Positions 34,445 to 44,525 are shown, counted from the first letter of the stretch. The stretch: DNA of 64,000 nucleotides from Novosphingobium sp. KA1 (GCF_017309955.1 NZ_CP021247.1:3664093-3728092); one strand, 5' to 3'. Numbers and translations are program-made. Notes: generated by a model not told the origin, from the letters alone.

Positions 34445-35146
34445 TCAGGTCTGGAGGACGAAGGGAATCTCGACCAGTCCGCGCACCATCACCGGCGCGC
34501 CGTCCCGCCGCGTGGGCGACCAGCGCCAGCGACGCACGGCCGAAAGTGCCGCATGGTCGAGACGCTCGAACCCGCTGCTCTTCGAGATCGAGATATCCGA
34601 AACCGTTCCGTCGAGCCCCAGCATGACGGCCAGCACCACCGTGCCCTGCTCGCGCTTGCGGCGCGAATCGAGCGGATAGCGCGGCGGCGTGGCCGAGATC
34701 ATCTTCGAGGAAAGATCGCCGGCATTCTCCACACGGGGCGCCGGTGCCGGAGCCGCAGGCGCCGCGTTGGTCGACGTTACCGGGGCCGAAGCCACGGCCG
34801 ACACGGCAGGGGCGGGAACCGGCACCGGCGAGGTGGCGACAGGCGGCGGATTGTCGACCAGCACGATCGGCGGCGGCGGCGCCACGATCGGCGAGGCTGG
34901 CGGCGGCACCACCGGCACCGGCTTCACCTCCTGCCGCGGGGGCGGCGGGGGCGGCGGCGACTCGAGATTGGCGACGACGATGCGCTGGTGCGGCTGCTTC
35001 TGGAAGCTCACGACATTCATCGAGATGATCGTTGCCATGAGCCCGGCGACGACGGCAACCGAAGCCCCGATCGCGGTGAAATTCGGCCTGCTGTTTTCAC
35101 CATAGCGACCTGCCGACTGCCAGGAACCCGCGGAAACCTGCGGCAT
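34445..35146 (-). CDS. Energy transducer TonB family protein
   Basis: Couples the proton-motive force to TonB receptors. One N-terminal transmembrane helix (FTAIGASVAVVAGLMATIISM) is followed by a long proline-rich periplasmic spacer (SPPPPPPP, PPPASPIVAPPPP) and a C-terminal TonB domain (PPRYPLDSRRKREQGTVVLAVMLGLDGTVSDISISKSSGFERLDHAALSAVRRWRW). I chose the ATG at 35146 (233 residues). A GTG three codons earlier (35155) has a better-placed GGAG, and the frame stays open to 35263. No exbB or exbD is adjacent. At least three TonB receptors in the window could use it. Confidence 0.9.
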   Translation of the reverse strand: MPQVSAGSWQSAGRYGENSRPNFTAIGASVAVVAGLMATIISMNVVSFQKQPHQRIVVANLESPPPPPPPRQEVKPVPVVPPPASPIVAPPPPIVLVDNPPPVATSPVPVPAPAVSAVASAPVTSTNAAPAAPAPAPRVENAGDLSSKMISATPPRYPLDSRRKREQGTVVLAVMLGLDGTVSDISISKSSGFERLDHAALSAVRRWRWSPTRRDGAPVMVRGLVEIPFVLQT

Positions 35147-35636
35147 CGCGATCACCAAACCGCGCTCCTCCGTTGTTGTGCCCGGCCCATGATCGGGCAC
35201 GGAAACAACGGGATCGGAGCGCATGAGCAGGCCCGATTGCGGAATTGAAGCCAATCCAGTCAACTTGGGTAATCCCCATTGGGACGGCGGCCCCGCCCCG
35301 GCTATTGCGAGGCATTCTCATAGCTGTAACAAGTCGGCGCGTCGAGATGCTTTCCTTGGCCCCTCCGTGCAAATCGCTGCAGCGCGCCGTACAGTCATGC
35401 AACTTGCCGCCACAGGCCCCAGGCACCGGGCACCGGGCACGGCCGTGACGATTGCCGCCGCCCTCCATCCGGGGCACCCTGGCGCCCACGGGCCAATGCG
35501 GCAACGATGCTTCCATCGCCGCCCCATCTTCGCCAAAACGCATTAATGCTCTGGCGCAATCGCCGGCTTGTGTTAAGGGCGATCCTGCTAATGCCTCGCA
35601 ACAGCTTGCACTTTCACTCTCCTGCCGGACTTTTTC

Positions 35637-36281
35637 GTGAACCCTTCCGAGACCAAGACCCTGCCCCGCAAGAAGTCGCGCAAGTGGCGTAACTGGTGGG
35701 TCAAGCAGTTGCACTCCTGGCACTGGATCAGCGCGGCGATCTCGCTGGCGGTGATGCTGTTCTTTGCCGTCACCGGCATCACCCTCAACCACGCCGCCTC
35801 GATTCCGGCTGAGCCCATCGTCACCGAGCGCAGTGCCCGGCTCGAACCCTCCGTGCTGCGCGCACTGACCGCAAAGTCGGACGACGCGCCGCTCCCCGCC
35901 CCGGTGGCCGAAGCGGTGCGCAATGCAGTCGGCCTCGATGCCGCCGGCAAGCCCGGCGAATGGTCCGATGCGGAAGTCTACGTCGCCCTGCCCCGCCCCG
36001 GCGGCGACGCCTGGGTCAGCATCGACCGCGCGACCGGCAAAGTGAGTGCCGAAGTGACCGACCGAGGCTGGATCTCCTACCTCAACGACCTGCACAAGGG
36101 CCGCAATTCCGGTTCGGCATGGTTCTGGTTCATCGACCTGTTCGCCGTCGCCTGCCTGCTGTTCACGATCACCGGCCTGTTCCTGCTGCAGGTCCATGCC
36201 CGCCACCGCCGCTCGACATGGCCGATCGTCATCGCCGGCATCGCGCTGCCGGTCGTGCTCGCGATGATCTTTGTCCACTGA
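35637..36281 (+). CDS. PepSY-associated TM helix (PepSY_TM) domain protein
   Basis: A 214-residue inner-membrane protein from a GTG start. LHSWHWISAAISLAVMLFFAVTGITLNHA (about 25-53) is the typical first PepSY_TM helix with its histidines; a periplasmic PepSY-like part (VYVALPRPGGDAWVSIDRATGKVSAEVTDRGWISYLNDLHKGRNSGSAWFWFIDLFAVACLLFTITGLFLL) and a last helix (PIVIAGIALPVVLAMIFV) follow. It overlaps the apbE-like gene (TGATG). Such pairs are associated with flavin-based transmembrane electron transfer, often in iron reduction. The 373-base gap upstream (35264-35636) shows no convincing gene. Confidence 0.9.
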   Translation: MNPSETKTLPRKKSRKWRNWWVKQLHSWHWISAAISLAVMLFFAVTGITLNHAASIPAEPIVTERSARLEPSVLRALTAKSDDAPLPAPVAEAVRNAVGLDAAGKPGEWSDAEVYVALPRPGGDAWVSIDRATGKVSAEVTDRGWISYLNDLHKGRNSGSAWFWFIDLFAVACLLFTITGLFLLQVHARHRRSTWPIVIAGIALPVVLAMIFVH

Positions 36282-37246
36282 TGCGGATCGCACTGCCTGC
36301 GCATATCGATGCCCATGCCTTTGCCGAATGCGACCCCGCGATTCCGCTAGGCCGGCTCGACGGCCGTACCATGGGCACCACGTGGAGCCTGCGCTTCGCC
36401 TCTCCGCACGGCACCGACGATGCGGCGATCCGCGCAGCTGTCGAGAGACGCCTTGAGCGCATCCTCGCCGAGATGAGCCACTGGGAAGCGGAATCGCTGC
36501 TCTGTCGGTTCAACCGCGCGGAGGCGGCAAGCTGGACCCTGCTGCCCCCCGATTTTGCAGCGGTGATCGAGACCGCCCTCACCGTGGCCGAGGCCAGTGG
36601 CGGTGCTTTTGACCCCGCCATCGGCCATCTGGTCGACCTCTGGGGCTATGGACCACCCGGCCCCTGCCCCGCGCCTGATGCAGATAGGCTCGCCGCAGCC
36701 CGCGCAGTATCCGGCTGGTCGCGCCTCGCCTGGGACGCGGCGAACCGCCGCTTGCGCCAGCCGGGCGGCCTCGCGCTCGACTTCTCGGGCATTGCCAAGG
36801 GCTATGCGGTCGACGCCGTGGCCGACCTTCTGCGCGAAATGGGCCTGCGCCACGTCCTTGTCGAGATCGGCGGTGAACTCGTCGGCCGCGGCGTGCGCCC
36901 TGACGGCGAACCCTGGTGGGTCGACCTCGAAACGCCGCCCGGCAACGCCTGCGCCCGGCCGCTGCGCCTCGCACTCCACGGCATCGCCGTCGCCACCTCG
37001 GGCACCTATCGCCGCGGCGAACACACGATCGATCCGCGCAGCGGCAGGCCGACCGAAAACGGCCTCGTGTCAGTCAGCGTCGTGGCCGCCAGTGCCATGC
37101 TGGCCGACGCCTGGGCCTCGGCGCTGACGGTACTGGGCCCGGTCGCCGGACCGCGCCTTGCCGCCGAGCGCGGACTGGCCGCCCGTTTCGTGACGGCGCA
37201 GACCGAAACGCTGTCCCCGGCGCTTCATGCCATGCTGGCAGACTAA
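36281..37246 (+). CDS. apbE: FAD:protein FMN transferase (ApbE)
   Basis: Attaches FMN covalently to a threonine of periplasmic or membrane flavoproteins. The protein has 321 residues. Marks: GRTMGTTWSLRF near residues 29-40, AIGHLVDLWGYGP, LALDFSGIAKGYAVDAVADLLREMG, VEIGGELVGRG, and IAVATSGTYRRGEHTIDPRSGRPTENGLVSVSVVAASAMLADAWASAL with the magnesium-binding DA and threonine region. No signal peptide is evident. Its start overlaps the stop of the PepSY_TM gene, indicating a two-gene unit; the flavinylated target is not among the adjacent genes. Confidence 0.93.
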   Translation: MRIALPAHIDAHAFAECDPAIPLGRLDGRTMGTTWSLRFASPHGTDDAAIRAAVERRLERILAEMSHWEAESLLCRFNRAEAASWTLLPPDFAAVIETALTVAEASGGAFDPAIGHLVDLWGYGPPGPCPAPDADRLAAARAVSGWSRLAWDAANRRLRQPGGLALDFSGIAKGYAVDAVADLLREMGLRHVLVEIGGELVGRGVRPDGEPWWVDLETPPGNACARPLRLALHGIAVATSGTYRRGEHTIDPRSGRPTENGLVSVSVVAASAMLADAWASALTVLGPVAGPRLAAERGLAARFVTAQTETLSPALHAMLAD

Positions 37247-37444
37247 CCCTTTCCCGAACGGTCTTGTCGCACGCCGCGCCCGTATCGGCGCGCCGTCATG
37301 ACGCTTCTGCCTCGCTCGAGGAACTCCTACGCCGGACAGCGGATTGCCCCTGCACAAAGCGCAGCTTGTCAGGCTGCAACAAGAACTCTAATGTCAACCA
37401 AATGACTTGAGTTTAGGTCGGCGACATTCACGGGAGACTCGAAG

Positions 37445-38497
37445 ATGAATGACGGGAACTATCGCCCCCACTATGCCCGCCGCCTGTTCCTTGCAGCGGT
37501 TGCAGGGGCCGCACTGACCGCCTCGCTGGCGGGCTGTTCGGGCGCTGGCAAGTCCGGCAACAGCGTCGAGATCACCAATGTCTCCTACGATCCCACGCGC
37601 GAACTCTATCAGGCGATCAATCCTGCCTTCGCCACGTACTGGAAAAAGAAGACCGGGCAGGACGTCACCTTCCGCATGAGCCACGGCGGCTCAGGCAAGC
37701 AGAGCCGCGCGATCATCGACGGGCTTGAGGCCGACGTCGCCACACTGGCGCTCGCCTATGACATCGACGTGATTTCGAGCAAGGCCAAGCTGCTCCCGGC
37801 AGACTGGCAGAAGGCGCTGCCCGACAACAGCTCGCCCTACACCTCGACGATCGTGTTCCTCGTGCGCAAGGGCAATCCCAAAGGCATTCATGACTGGGGC
37901 GATCTGGTGAAGCCGGGCGTCGAAGTCATCACTCCCAACCCCAAGACCAGCGGCGGCGCGCGCTGGAACTTCCTCGCCGCCTGGGCCTATGGCCGCAAGG
38001 CGGGCGGCGGTTCGGAAGCGGCCGGCGAGGCTTACGTGAAGCAGCTCTTCACCCATGTCCCGGTGCTCGACAGCGGCGCCCGCGGCGCGACGACGACCTT
38101 CGTCGAACGCGGGATCGGCGACGTGTTGCTGGCCTGGGAAAACGAGGCGCTGCTGGCCGAGAAGAAGCTGGGTGCAGGCAAGTTCGAAATCGTCAATCCG
38201 TCGATCTCGATCCTCGCCGAGCCGCCGGTCGCGGTGGTGGCCGCCAATGCCAAGCGTCACGGAACCGAAGAGGTTTCAAAGGCTTACCTTGAATATCTCT
38301 ACTCGCCCGAGGCGCAGGTCGCCATCGCCCGCAACTTCTACCGGCCGAGCGATCCCAAGATCGCCGCGCAATTCGCCAGCCAGTTCCCCAAGATCGACCT
38401 GGTGACCATCGACAAGGACTTCGGCGGATGGACCAAGGCCCAGAAAGCGTACTTCGACGACGGGGGCGCCTTCGACCGGATCTACACCAAGAAGTAA
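37445..38497 (+). CDS. sbp: Sulfate ABC transporter, periplasmic substrate-binding protein
   Basis: A 350-residue sulfate/thiosulfate-binding protein. A lipoprotein-like or signal region [24 protein letters not shown] (lipobox LAGC near residue 32) is followed by [64 protein letters not shown], the sulfate-binding family signature, and later [19 protein letters not shown] and [16 protein letters not shown]. It is the first gene of the sbp-cysT-cysW-cysA row. The 198-base gap upstream is less GC-rich just before the start and probably holds the promoter. A CysB-type site was not identified. Confidence 0.95.
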   Translation: MNDGNYRPHYARRLFLAAVAGAALTASLAGCSGAGKSGNSVEITNVSYDPTRELYQAINPAFATYWKKKTGQDVTFRMSHGGSGKQSRAIIDGLEADVATLALAYDIDVISSKAKLLPADWQKALPDNSSPYTSTIVFLVRKGNPKGIHDWGDLVKPGVEVITPNPKTSGGARWNFLAAWAYGRKAGGGSEAAGEAYVKQLFTHVPVLDSGARGATTTFVERGIGDVLLAWENEALLAEKKLGAGKFEIVNPSISILAEPPVAVVAANAKRHGTEEVSKAYLEYLYSPEAQVAIARNFYRPSDPKIAAQFASQFPKIDLVTIDKDFGGWTKAQKAYFDDGGAFDRIYTKK

Positions 38498-38553
38498 ACC
38501 GGCGGCGCCGGGCTCCCGCACCGGCGCGCCCCCAATCGAGCAGGCCACTGCAG

Positions 38554-39405
38554 ATGACTTCAATCGCTTCGCGCAAGTACCGATGGCGCACGCCATCGGT
38601 ACTGCCCGGCTTCGGGCTGACTTTCGGGTTCAGCATCGCCTGGCTCTCGCTGATCGTGCTGATCCCGCTTTCGACGCTGTTCCTGAAATCGGCGGGCATG
38701 GGCTGGCACGCCTTCCTCGAAGTCGGCTTCTCCCCCCGCGCGCTGGCCGCCTACCGGCTGAGCTTCGGCACCGCCGCCACCGCCGCGCTGGTCAATGCCG
38801 TGTTCGGCCTGCTCGTCGCCTGGGTGCTGGTGCGTTACCGGTTTCCCGGCAAGGGCGTGGTCGGCGCACTGGTGGACCTGCCCTTCGCGCTGCCCACCGC
38901 AGTTGCCGGCATCGCGCTCACCGCGCTTTACGCACCGAGCGGCTGGGTCGGACAATATCTCGATCCGCTGGGCATCAAGGTGGCCTTCACCGCCACCGGC
39001 ATCACCGTGGCGCTGGTCTTCATCGGCCTGCCCTTCGTGGTCCGTTCGGTCGAACCGGTGCTGGCGGACCTCGGCAAGGACGTCGAGGAAGCCTCGGCAA
39101 CGCTCGGCGCCAACCGCTTCCAGACCTTCTTCCGGGTGATCTTCCCGGCGATCATGCCTGCCCTGTTCACAGGCGCCGCCATGGCCTTTGCCCGCGGCGT
39201 GGGTGAATATGGCTCGGTCATCTTCATCTCGGGCAACATGCCCGGCAAGACCGAGATCGCCCCGCTGCTGATCGTCACCCAGCTTGAACAATACGCCTAT
39301 GACGGCGCCACCGCGATCGCCATGGTGATGATGCTGATTTCCTTTGCCGTGCTGTTCGCGCTCAATGCCTTGCAGTCGGCCCGGCGCAGGAGGCTCGGCG
39401 CATGA
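38554..39405 (+). CDS. cysT: Sulfate ABC transporter permease CysT
   Basis: A 283-residue inner-membrane permease with six hydrophobic segments, from [25 protein letters not shown] to [20 protein letters not shown]. The inner-membrane EAA loop is [30 protein letters not shown], and [31 protein letters not shown] is characteristic of CysT. The ATG at 38554 lies 56 bases after sbp; its last codon overlaps the cysW start (ATGA). Confidence 0.95.
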   Translation: MTSIASRKYRWRTPSVLPGFGLTFGFSIAWLSLIVLIPLSTLFLKSAGMGWHAFLEVGFSPRALAAYRLSFGTAATAALVNAVFGLLVAWVLVRYRFPGKGVVGALVDLPFALPTAVAGIALTALYAPSGWVGQYLDPLGIKVAFTATGITVALVFIGLPFVVRSVEPVLADLGKDVEEASATLGANRFQTFFRVIFPAIMPALFTGAAMAFARGVGEYGSVIFISGNMPGKTEIAPLLIVTQLEQYAYDGATAIAMVMMLISFAVLFALNALQSARRRRLGA

Positions 39406-40241
39406 CACAGCGCTCCGTCGGAACCGAAAGCCGCGCCACGCAGATCGTGCTGATCCTGCTGGCACTGGCATTCCTTGCCTTCTTCCTGCTGCTGCCGCTC
39501 ATCGCCGTGTTCAGCGAGGCGCTGAAGCAGGGCATCGCGCCCTTCCTCGACGCCGTCTCCAACCCCGACGCACTGGCGGCGATCCGGCTGACCCTGTTCA
39601 TCGCCGCCATCAGCGTGCCGCTCAACCTGGTCTTCGGCATCACCGCAAGCTGGGCGATCACCAAGTTCAGCTTCCCCGGCAAGAACCTGCTGCTGACACT
39701 GATCGACCTGCCGCTTTCGGTCTCGCCGGTGGTCTCGGGCCTGATCTTCGTGCTGCTGTTCGGCGCGCAGGGCCTGCTGGGGCCGTGGCTGGCGGAACAC
39801 GGCCTCAAGATCATCTTCGCGGTGCCCGGCATCGTGCTGGCGACCGTGTTCATCACTTTCCCCTTTGTCGCCCGCGAACTGATCCCGCTGATGATGGAAC
39901 AGGGCAAGGATGACGAGGAAGCCGCCGTCTCGCTCGGCGCCAGTGGCTGGCAGACCTTCTGGCACGTCACCCTGCCCAACATCCGCTGGGGCCTGCTCTA
40001 CGGCGTGCTCCTGTGCAACGCGCGCGCCATGGGCGAATTCGGCGCGGTCTCGGTCGTCTCCGGGCATATCCGGGGCGAGACCAACACGATGCCGCTCCAT
40101 GTCGAGATTCTCTACAACGAATACGATTTTGTCGGAGCTTTCGCGGTCGCCTCGCTCTTGGCCGCGCTCGCCCTCGTCACGCTCGTCCTCAAGACCGTGC
40201 TGGAATGGCGCTTCGATCTCCACTCGGGAGCAAGACATTGA
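39402..40241 (+). CDS. cysW: Sulfate ABC transporter permease CysW
   Basis: A 279-residue permease paired with CysT. Six hydrophobic segments are visible; the EAA loop is [30 protein letters not shown], and [49 protein letters not shown] is the CysW C-terminal signature. It overlaps cysT by ATGA, and its stop lies within the first codons of cysA. Confidence 0.95.
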   Translation: MTQRSVGTESRATQIVLILLALAFLAFFLLLPLIAVFSEALKQGIAPFLDAVSNPDALAAIRLTLFIAAISVPLNLVFGITASWAITKFSFPGKNLLLTLIDLPLSVSPVVSGLIFVLLFGAQGLLGPWLAEHGLKIIFAVPGIVLATVFITFPFVARELIPLMMEQGKDDEEAAVSLGASGWQTFWHVTLPNIRWGLLYGVLLCNARAMGEFGAVSVVSGHIRGETNTMPLHVEILYNEYDFVGAFAVASLLAALALVTLVLKTVLEWRFDLHSGARH

Positions 40242-41191
40242 TCCGCGTTGAAAACATCACCAAGCGCTTTGGCGACTACGCCGCGCTCCACGGCATCGAC
40301 CTCGAGATCCAGCCCGGCGAGTTCATCGCCCTGCTCGGCCCCTCGGGCTCGGGCAAGACCACGCTGCTGCGCATCATCGCGGGCCTCGAATTCCAGGATG
40401 AGGGCCATGTCTTCTTCGACGGCGAGGACGTCTCCGACATCCCGGTCGGCAAGCGCAACGTCGGCTTCGTGTTCCAGCAATATGCGCTCTTCAAACACAT
40501 GACCGTGGCCGACAACGTCGCCTTCGGCCTCAATGTGCGCAAGGGCAGGCACCGCCCGTCGAAGTCCGAGATCAAGGCCCGCGCCGAGGAATTGCTGCGC
40601 ATCGTCCAGCTCGAAGGGCTCGGTGGACGCTATCCCGGACAGCTTTCGGGCGGCCAGCGCCAGCGCGTGGCACTGGCCCGCGCACTCGCCATCGAACCGA
40701 GCCTGCTATTGCTCGATGAACCCTTCGGTGCCCTCGACGCCAAGGTCCGCAAGGATCTGCGCCGCTGGCTGCGCGATCTCCACAAGCAGATGGGCCTGAC
40801 CTCGATCTTTGTCACCCACGACCAGGAAGAGGCGCTCGAACTCGCCGACCGGGTGGTGGTGATGGACCACGGCCGGATCGACCAGATCGGCACGCCGGAG
40901 GAAGTCTACATGAAGCCGGCAACCGCTTTCGTCTCGCATTTCGTAGGCGAAACCAACCGCTTTCCCGATGGCCGCCATGTGCGCCCACACGATCTCGATA
41001 TCGTCACCGAAGGGGGAGAGGCGATCGCGGTCGACAACGTGTTCCGCAAGGGCGCGGTGTGGCGCGTGGAAGGGCGCCTCGCCGGCAATGACACGATCGT
41101 CGAACTCGACCTTTCGAGCGATCGCCAGCCTCCCGCCATCGGCGAAACGGTATTTATCGCCGCTCGCCGTTCGCTCACTTTCGCAAGCTGA
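40238..41191 (+). CDS. cysA: Sulfate/thiosulfate ABC transporter ATP-binding protein CysA
   Basis: A 317-residue ATPase of the importer, starting at a TTG (40238) eight bases after GGGAG and overlapping the cysW stop. Walker A is GPSGSGKTT (about 34-42), the Q-loop [12 protein letters not shown], the signature [16 protein letters not shown], Walker [13 protein letters not shown], and the switch histidine [11 protein letters not shown]. The C-terminal ~80 residues ([21 protein letters not shown]...) form a regulatory TOBE-like domain. Confidence 0.95.
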   Translation: MIRVENITKRFGDYAALHGIDLEIQPGEFIALLGPSGSGKTTLLRIIAGLEFQDEGHVFFDGEDVSDIPVGKRNVGFVFQQYALFKHMTVADNVAFGLNVRKGRHRPSKSEIKARAEELLRIVQLEGLGGRYPGQLSGGQRQRVALARALAIEPSLLLLDEPFGALDAKVRKDLRRWLRDLHKQMGLTSIFVTHDQEEALELADRVVVMDHGRIDQIGTPEEVYMKPATAFVSHFVGETNRFPDGRHVRPHDLDIVTEGGEAIAVDNVFRKGAVWRVEGRLAGNDTIVELDLSSDRQPPAIGETVFIAARRSLTFAS

Positions 41192-41202
41192 GGAGCTTTC
41201 CG

Positions 41203-41376
41203 ATGACCAGCAGTCCCCCTCCCGAACCGACCTCCGCCGCCCAGCGCCAGTTGGAGGACAACATCGCCACCGTGCGTGACGCGCTCGAGAACCTGCGATA
41301 CGGCAATATCGCGCTGACCGTGCACGACGGCCGCGTGGTGCAGATCGACGTCACCGAGAAGAAACGCTTCCAGTAG
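41203..41376 (+). CDS. YezD family small protein (DUF2292)
   Basis: A 57-residue protein with ATG at 41203 behind GAGGAGC, 11 bases after cysA. The C-terminal half, ALENLRYGNIALTVHDGRVVQIDVTEKKRF, matches the YezD/DUF2292 pattern (I-R/Y-G-x-V-x-L-x-I-x-D-G-R-V-V-Q-I-x-x-T-E-K). These small proteins are recurrently found in sulfur-assimilation loci. Their function is unknown to me. It is clearly part of the sulfate-transport operon by spacing and strand. Confidence 0.85.
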   Translation: MTSSPPPEPTSAAQRQLEDNIATVRDALENLRYGNIALTVHDGRVVQIDVTEKKRFQ

Positions 41377-41393
41377 GCCCCAGCCCTTTCCCC

Positions 41394-42098
41394 ATGCCGC
41401 AAAAGAACGCCCTGATCATCCGCCATGTGCCGCACGAAGGTGTGGCCGGGTTTCGCCAGCCGATCGAGGATCACGGCTACCTGGTCGATCGCATCGATGT
41501 GACCGACCCGGCCTTTGCCTCGCTCGATCTGGCCGAGCCCGACCTGCTGATCATGATGGGCGGGCCCATGGGGGTCTACGAGCAGGAGGCGCATCCCTGG
41601 ATTGCCTGCCAGATGCGCCGCCTTGCCCGCCGCCTCGAAGCGGACCGGCCGACGCTCGGCGTCTGCTTCGGCGCGCAGATGATCGCCGCGGCCATGGGTG
41701 CGGACGTCTATCCGGGCCCTTCCAAGGAAGTGGGCTTCCACCCCGTCCGCGTGCATGACCATATCGTGGACAGCCCGCTACGCCATATCGCCGGGGTCCC
41801 GGTGCTGCACTGGCACGGCGATACCTTCACCCTGCCGGGCAATGTCGAGTTGTTGGCATCCAGCCATGTCTACGACCATCAGGCCTTCCGGCGCGGCAGC
41901 AATATCCTCGCACTCCAGTTCCACGCCGAGATGGGCATGGACCCGCGCTTCGACGCCTGGATGGAGCAATGGCCCGAAGCCGTCGTCGAGGCGGGCGGCA
42001 GCGAAACCGCGCTGCGCGCCGCCCATGCCGAACACGGTCCCGTTGCCGTCGCTGCCGGACGGGCGATGATCGGCGAGTGGCTGAAAGGCCTGCGCTAA
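41394..42098 (+). CDS. Class I glutamine amidotransferase-like protein
   Basis: A 234-residue stand-alone GATase1 domain of the GMP-synthase-like/YfeJ type. The nucleophile elbow is LGVCFGAQMIAAAMG (Cys near residue 86) and the catalytic His is in LQFHAEMGMD (near 177), with glutamate in place following it. GGPMGVYEQEAHPW lies near 57-70. No synthase partner is adjacent. It may hydrolyse gamma-glutamyl compounds; the 17-base spacing after the YezD-like gene suggests membership in the sulfate operon, perhaps in glutathione turnover (inference). Confidence 0.88.
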   Translation: MPQKNALIIRHVPHEGVAGFRQPIEDHGYLVDRIDVTDPAFASLDLAEPDLLIMMGGPMGVYEQEAHPWIACQMRRLARRLEADRPTLGVCFGAQMIAAAMGADVYPGPSKEVGFHPVRVHDHIVDSPLRHIAGVPVLHWHGDTFTLPGNVELLASSHVYDHQAFRRGSNILALQFHAEMGMDPRFDAWMEQWPEAVVEAGGSETALRAAHAEHGPVAVAAGRAMIGEWLKGLR

Positions 42099-42251
42099 CC
42101 CCGCACTTCCCGCGCGCTCCCCACACTCCTCCCCCCAACACCGCCATGACGATATGGCGGCAAGGGAACTTCGTTCTCAAGCATTTGGGTGCGATTGTCG
42201 CGGTCCGGCCCGAACCGAGAAGGCCGGTCAGGACGATCGAGGGAGGACTAC

Positions 42252-44471
42252 ATGTCGACTGTCATGCTGCGCTGCGCAGCATCAATGGGCGTGCTTGCCA
42301 GCACGCTGCTGACCAACCCGGCTCTGGCGCAGGATACGGCGAAGGCGCCCGCAGCCGCCGAACAATCACCGGTCGGCGAGATCGTCGTCACCGCGCAGCG
42401 CCGTTCCGAACGCTCGCTCGACGTGCCGATCACCATCACCACGCTGAGTGACAAGACGCTCGACGATGCCGGTGTGCGCCAGTTGTCCGACATGGCCAAG
42501 GTCGTGCCGGCGCTGCGCTTCGACAAGTCCGGCGTCTACACCCAGCCGACCATTCGCGGTGTCGGCACCGCCATCGCCACTTCGGGCGGCGGCCCCAACG
42601 TCGCCACGTATGTCGACGGCTTCTTCCTGCCAAGCGCCGCCGCCACCGACTTCCAGCTGCTCAAGGTACAGTCCGTACAGGTCCTCAAGGGGCCGCAAGG
42701 CACGCTGTTCGGGCGCAACACCACCGGCGGCGCGATCCTCGTCACCACGGCCGATCCCAGCGAGACGCCGGGCGGCGAGATGCGCGTTTCCTATGGCCGC
42801 TTCGACACCGTGGAAGCACAGGCCTATGCCACCGGCGCGCTCGCCAAGGGCGTCGCGCTCGACGTCGAGGGCCTCTACCGGCGCGGCGACGGCTTCCAGA
42901 CCAACATCGTCGACGGCAACGACCAGATCGGCAAGTATAACCGCTGGTCGGTCCGCACCGGCCTGAAAGTAGAAATCTCGCCCGACGTCAGCGCAGTGCT
43001 GCGCTATACCCATTCGCAGAGCGACGATCCCTCCGCGCTGATGCACAATGCCTTCGTCGATGGCGACGGCACCCGCTGGGTCTATCAATACACGCCGACC
43101 GGCTATTACGCGACCAAGCCAAACGAAGTGGCGCTTCAGCCGGGCGACGGCATCGGCGCAAAAACCAACACCGATGTGGTCCAGGGCACGATCAAGGCCG
43201 ACCTCGGATTCGCCAACCTCACCTCCTACACGCAGCTGCGCAACGAGCGGGTGAACAGCGTGCAGGATCTTGACGCTACCGCACTGCCGATCTTCACCAT
43301 CGGCATCGGCTCCAACAGCAAGACCTTCACGCAGGAACTGCTGCTCAACTCCAAGGCCGGCTCGCGCCTGCAATGGACCACCGGCGTCTACTACTTCCGC
43401 AACCGCGATTCCTGGCCGACCGAGGCGAAGCTGGGCACCGCTCCCTTCGTCAAGAACGGCGAATCCGGCACGCTCTCGCAGGCGATCGCCGTATTCGGCG
43501 ACGCGACCTACGAGATCACCCCGCAGCTCTTCGTCACCGCCGGCGCGCGCTATAGCCACGACTGGGTCGATCAGGCCTTCTTCGAACGCGCATTGACCGC
43601 CTCGGTCTACGAGGATGCGAACGGCAATGCCGTGCCCTTCCCCGCCGATGTGCCGCTCTACACCAGGTTCTACGTACCCAAGCTCACCAACGACCGGGTC
43701 ACCCCGCGCTTCGTGATCCGCTTCAAGCCGGACGATTCCTCCAGCCTCTATGCCTCGTTCACCCAGGGCTACAAGGCGGGGCTGCTCAATGTCGGCGGCT
43801 ATTCCTACCGGCAGGTGAAGCCGGAGACGATCAATGCCTATGAGCTGGGCTACAAGTACGCCCGGAACAGCATCACCGCCGAACTCTCGGGCTTCTATTA
43901 CGACTACAAGAACCTGCAGGTCTCCAGCTTCCAGGCCGGGACCGCACGGATCACCAATGCCGCCAGTTCCGAGATCTACGGCATCGAAGGCCAGGTCAGC
44001 GCCCGCGTGACTTCGGATTTCACCGTCTCGGCCGGTGCGGCATGGACCCATGCGCGCTACAAGTCGTTCCCCAACGCGCCCTACTACCAGTTCGGCGATA
44101 GCGGCTTCCTGTTCGAGACCACCACCAACGCCAGCGGCTTCAAGATGCAGCGCACGCCGGAATTCACCGGCAACATCGCCGCCTCCTACGGCATCGACCT
44201 GGCGGAAGGCCGGCTCAACCTGTCGAGCAATCTCTACTACACGTCCTCGTTCTATTTCGGCATCGCCGAACAGTTCAGGCAGAAGGGCTATGCCCTGCTG
44301 GGCCTGCGCGCGGAATGGACCGACGCCAGCGAGAAATACTCGGTCGCCGTGTTCGGCGAGAACGTGACCGACCATCGCTACCGTTCAGCGGTCAACTACG
44401 CATCGCTCGGCATCGGCAGCGTCTGGGCAGCGCCCGCCACCTACGGCGTGACGCTCGGCGTCAAGTACTGA
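42252..44471 (+). CDS. TonB-dependent receptor
   Basis: A 739-residue outer-membrane receptor from the ATG at 42252 behind GGGAGGA. A signal peptide ends near ...NPALAQ (residue 27). The plug begins at GEIVVTAQRRSERSLDVPITITTLSDKTLDDAGVRQLSDMAKVVPALRF, and VQSVQVLKGPQGTLFGRNTTGGAILVTTADP is the conserved plug strand. The barrel ends in YGVTLGVKY. It has no STN domain. This class is greatly expanded in sphingomonads for plant or aromatic compounds and siderophores. Its position after the sulfate operon is suggestive, but the ligand is unknown. The 42099-42251 gap lacks an evident Fur box. Confidence 0.93.
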   Translation: MSTVMLRCAASMGVLASTLLTNPALAQDTAKAPAAAEQSPVGEIVVTAQRRSERSLDVPITITTLSDKTLDDAGVRQLSDMAKVVPALRFDKSGVYTQPTIRGVGTAIATSGGGPNVATYVDGFFLPSAAATDFQLLKVQSVQVLKGPQGTLFGRNTTGGAILVTTADPSETPGGEMRVSYGRFDTVEAQAYATGALAKGVALDVEGLYRRGDGFQTNIVDGNDQIGKYNRWSVRTGLKVEISPDVSAVLRYTHSQSDDPSALMHNAFVDGDGTRWVYQYTPTGYYATKPNEVALQPGDGIGAKTNTDVVQGTIKADLGFANLTSYTQLRNERVNSVQDLDATALPIFTIGIGSNSKTFTQELLLNSKAGSRLQWTTGVYYFRNRDSWPTEAKLGTAPFVKNGESGTLSQAIAVFGDATYEITPQLFVTAGARYSHDWVDQAFFERALTASVYEDANGNAVPFPADVPLYTRFYVPKLTNDRVTPRFVIRFKPDDSSSLYASFTQGYKAGLLNVGGYSYRQVKPETINAYELGYKYARNSITAELSGFYYDYKNLQVSSFQAGTARITNAASSEIYGIEGQVSARVTSDFTVSAGAAWTHARYKSFPNAPYYQFGDSGFLFETTTNASGFKMQRTPEFTGNIAASYGIDLAEGRLNLSSNLYYTSSFYFGIAEQFRQKGYALLGLRAEWTDASEKYSVAVFGENVTDHRYRSAVNYASLGIGSVWAAPATYGVTLGVKY

Positions 44472-44485
44472 GACTGGCACGATAA

Positions 44486-44525
44486 GGCACGAGAGGGCGT
44501 ACCATCCGCAGCGCCCCCTCGTGCC
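44486..44525 (+). terminator. Hairpin after the TonB receptor gene
   Basis: GGCACGAGAGGGCG (44486-44499) pairs with CGCCCCCTCGTGCC (44512-44525) with one mismatch, 14 bases after the stop. There is no T-run, so it may rather be a processing or stability hairpin. The remaining 44526-44765 interval shows no gene I can support. Confidence 0.6.

Noticed and set aside
35225..35263. TonB start at 35263 giving a 272-residue protein
   Set aside because: The first ~37 residues are not protein-like for the family and lack a ribosome-binding site; the GTG (35155) or ATG (35146) just before the transmembrane helix is more plausible.
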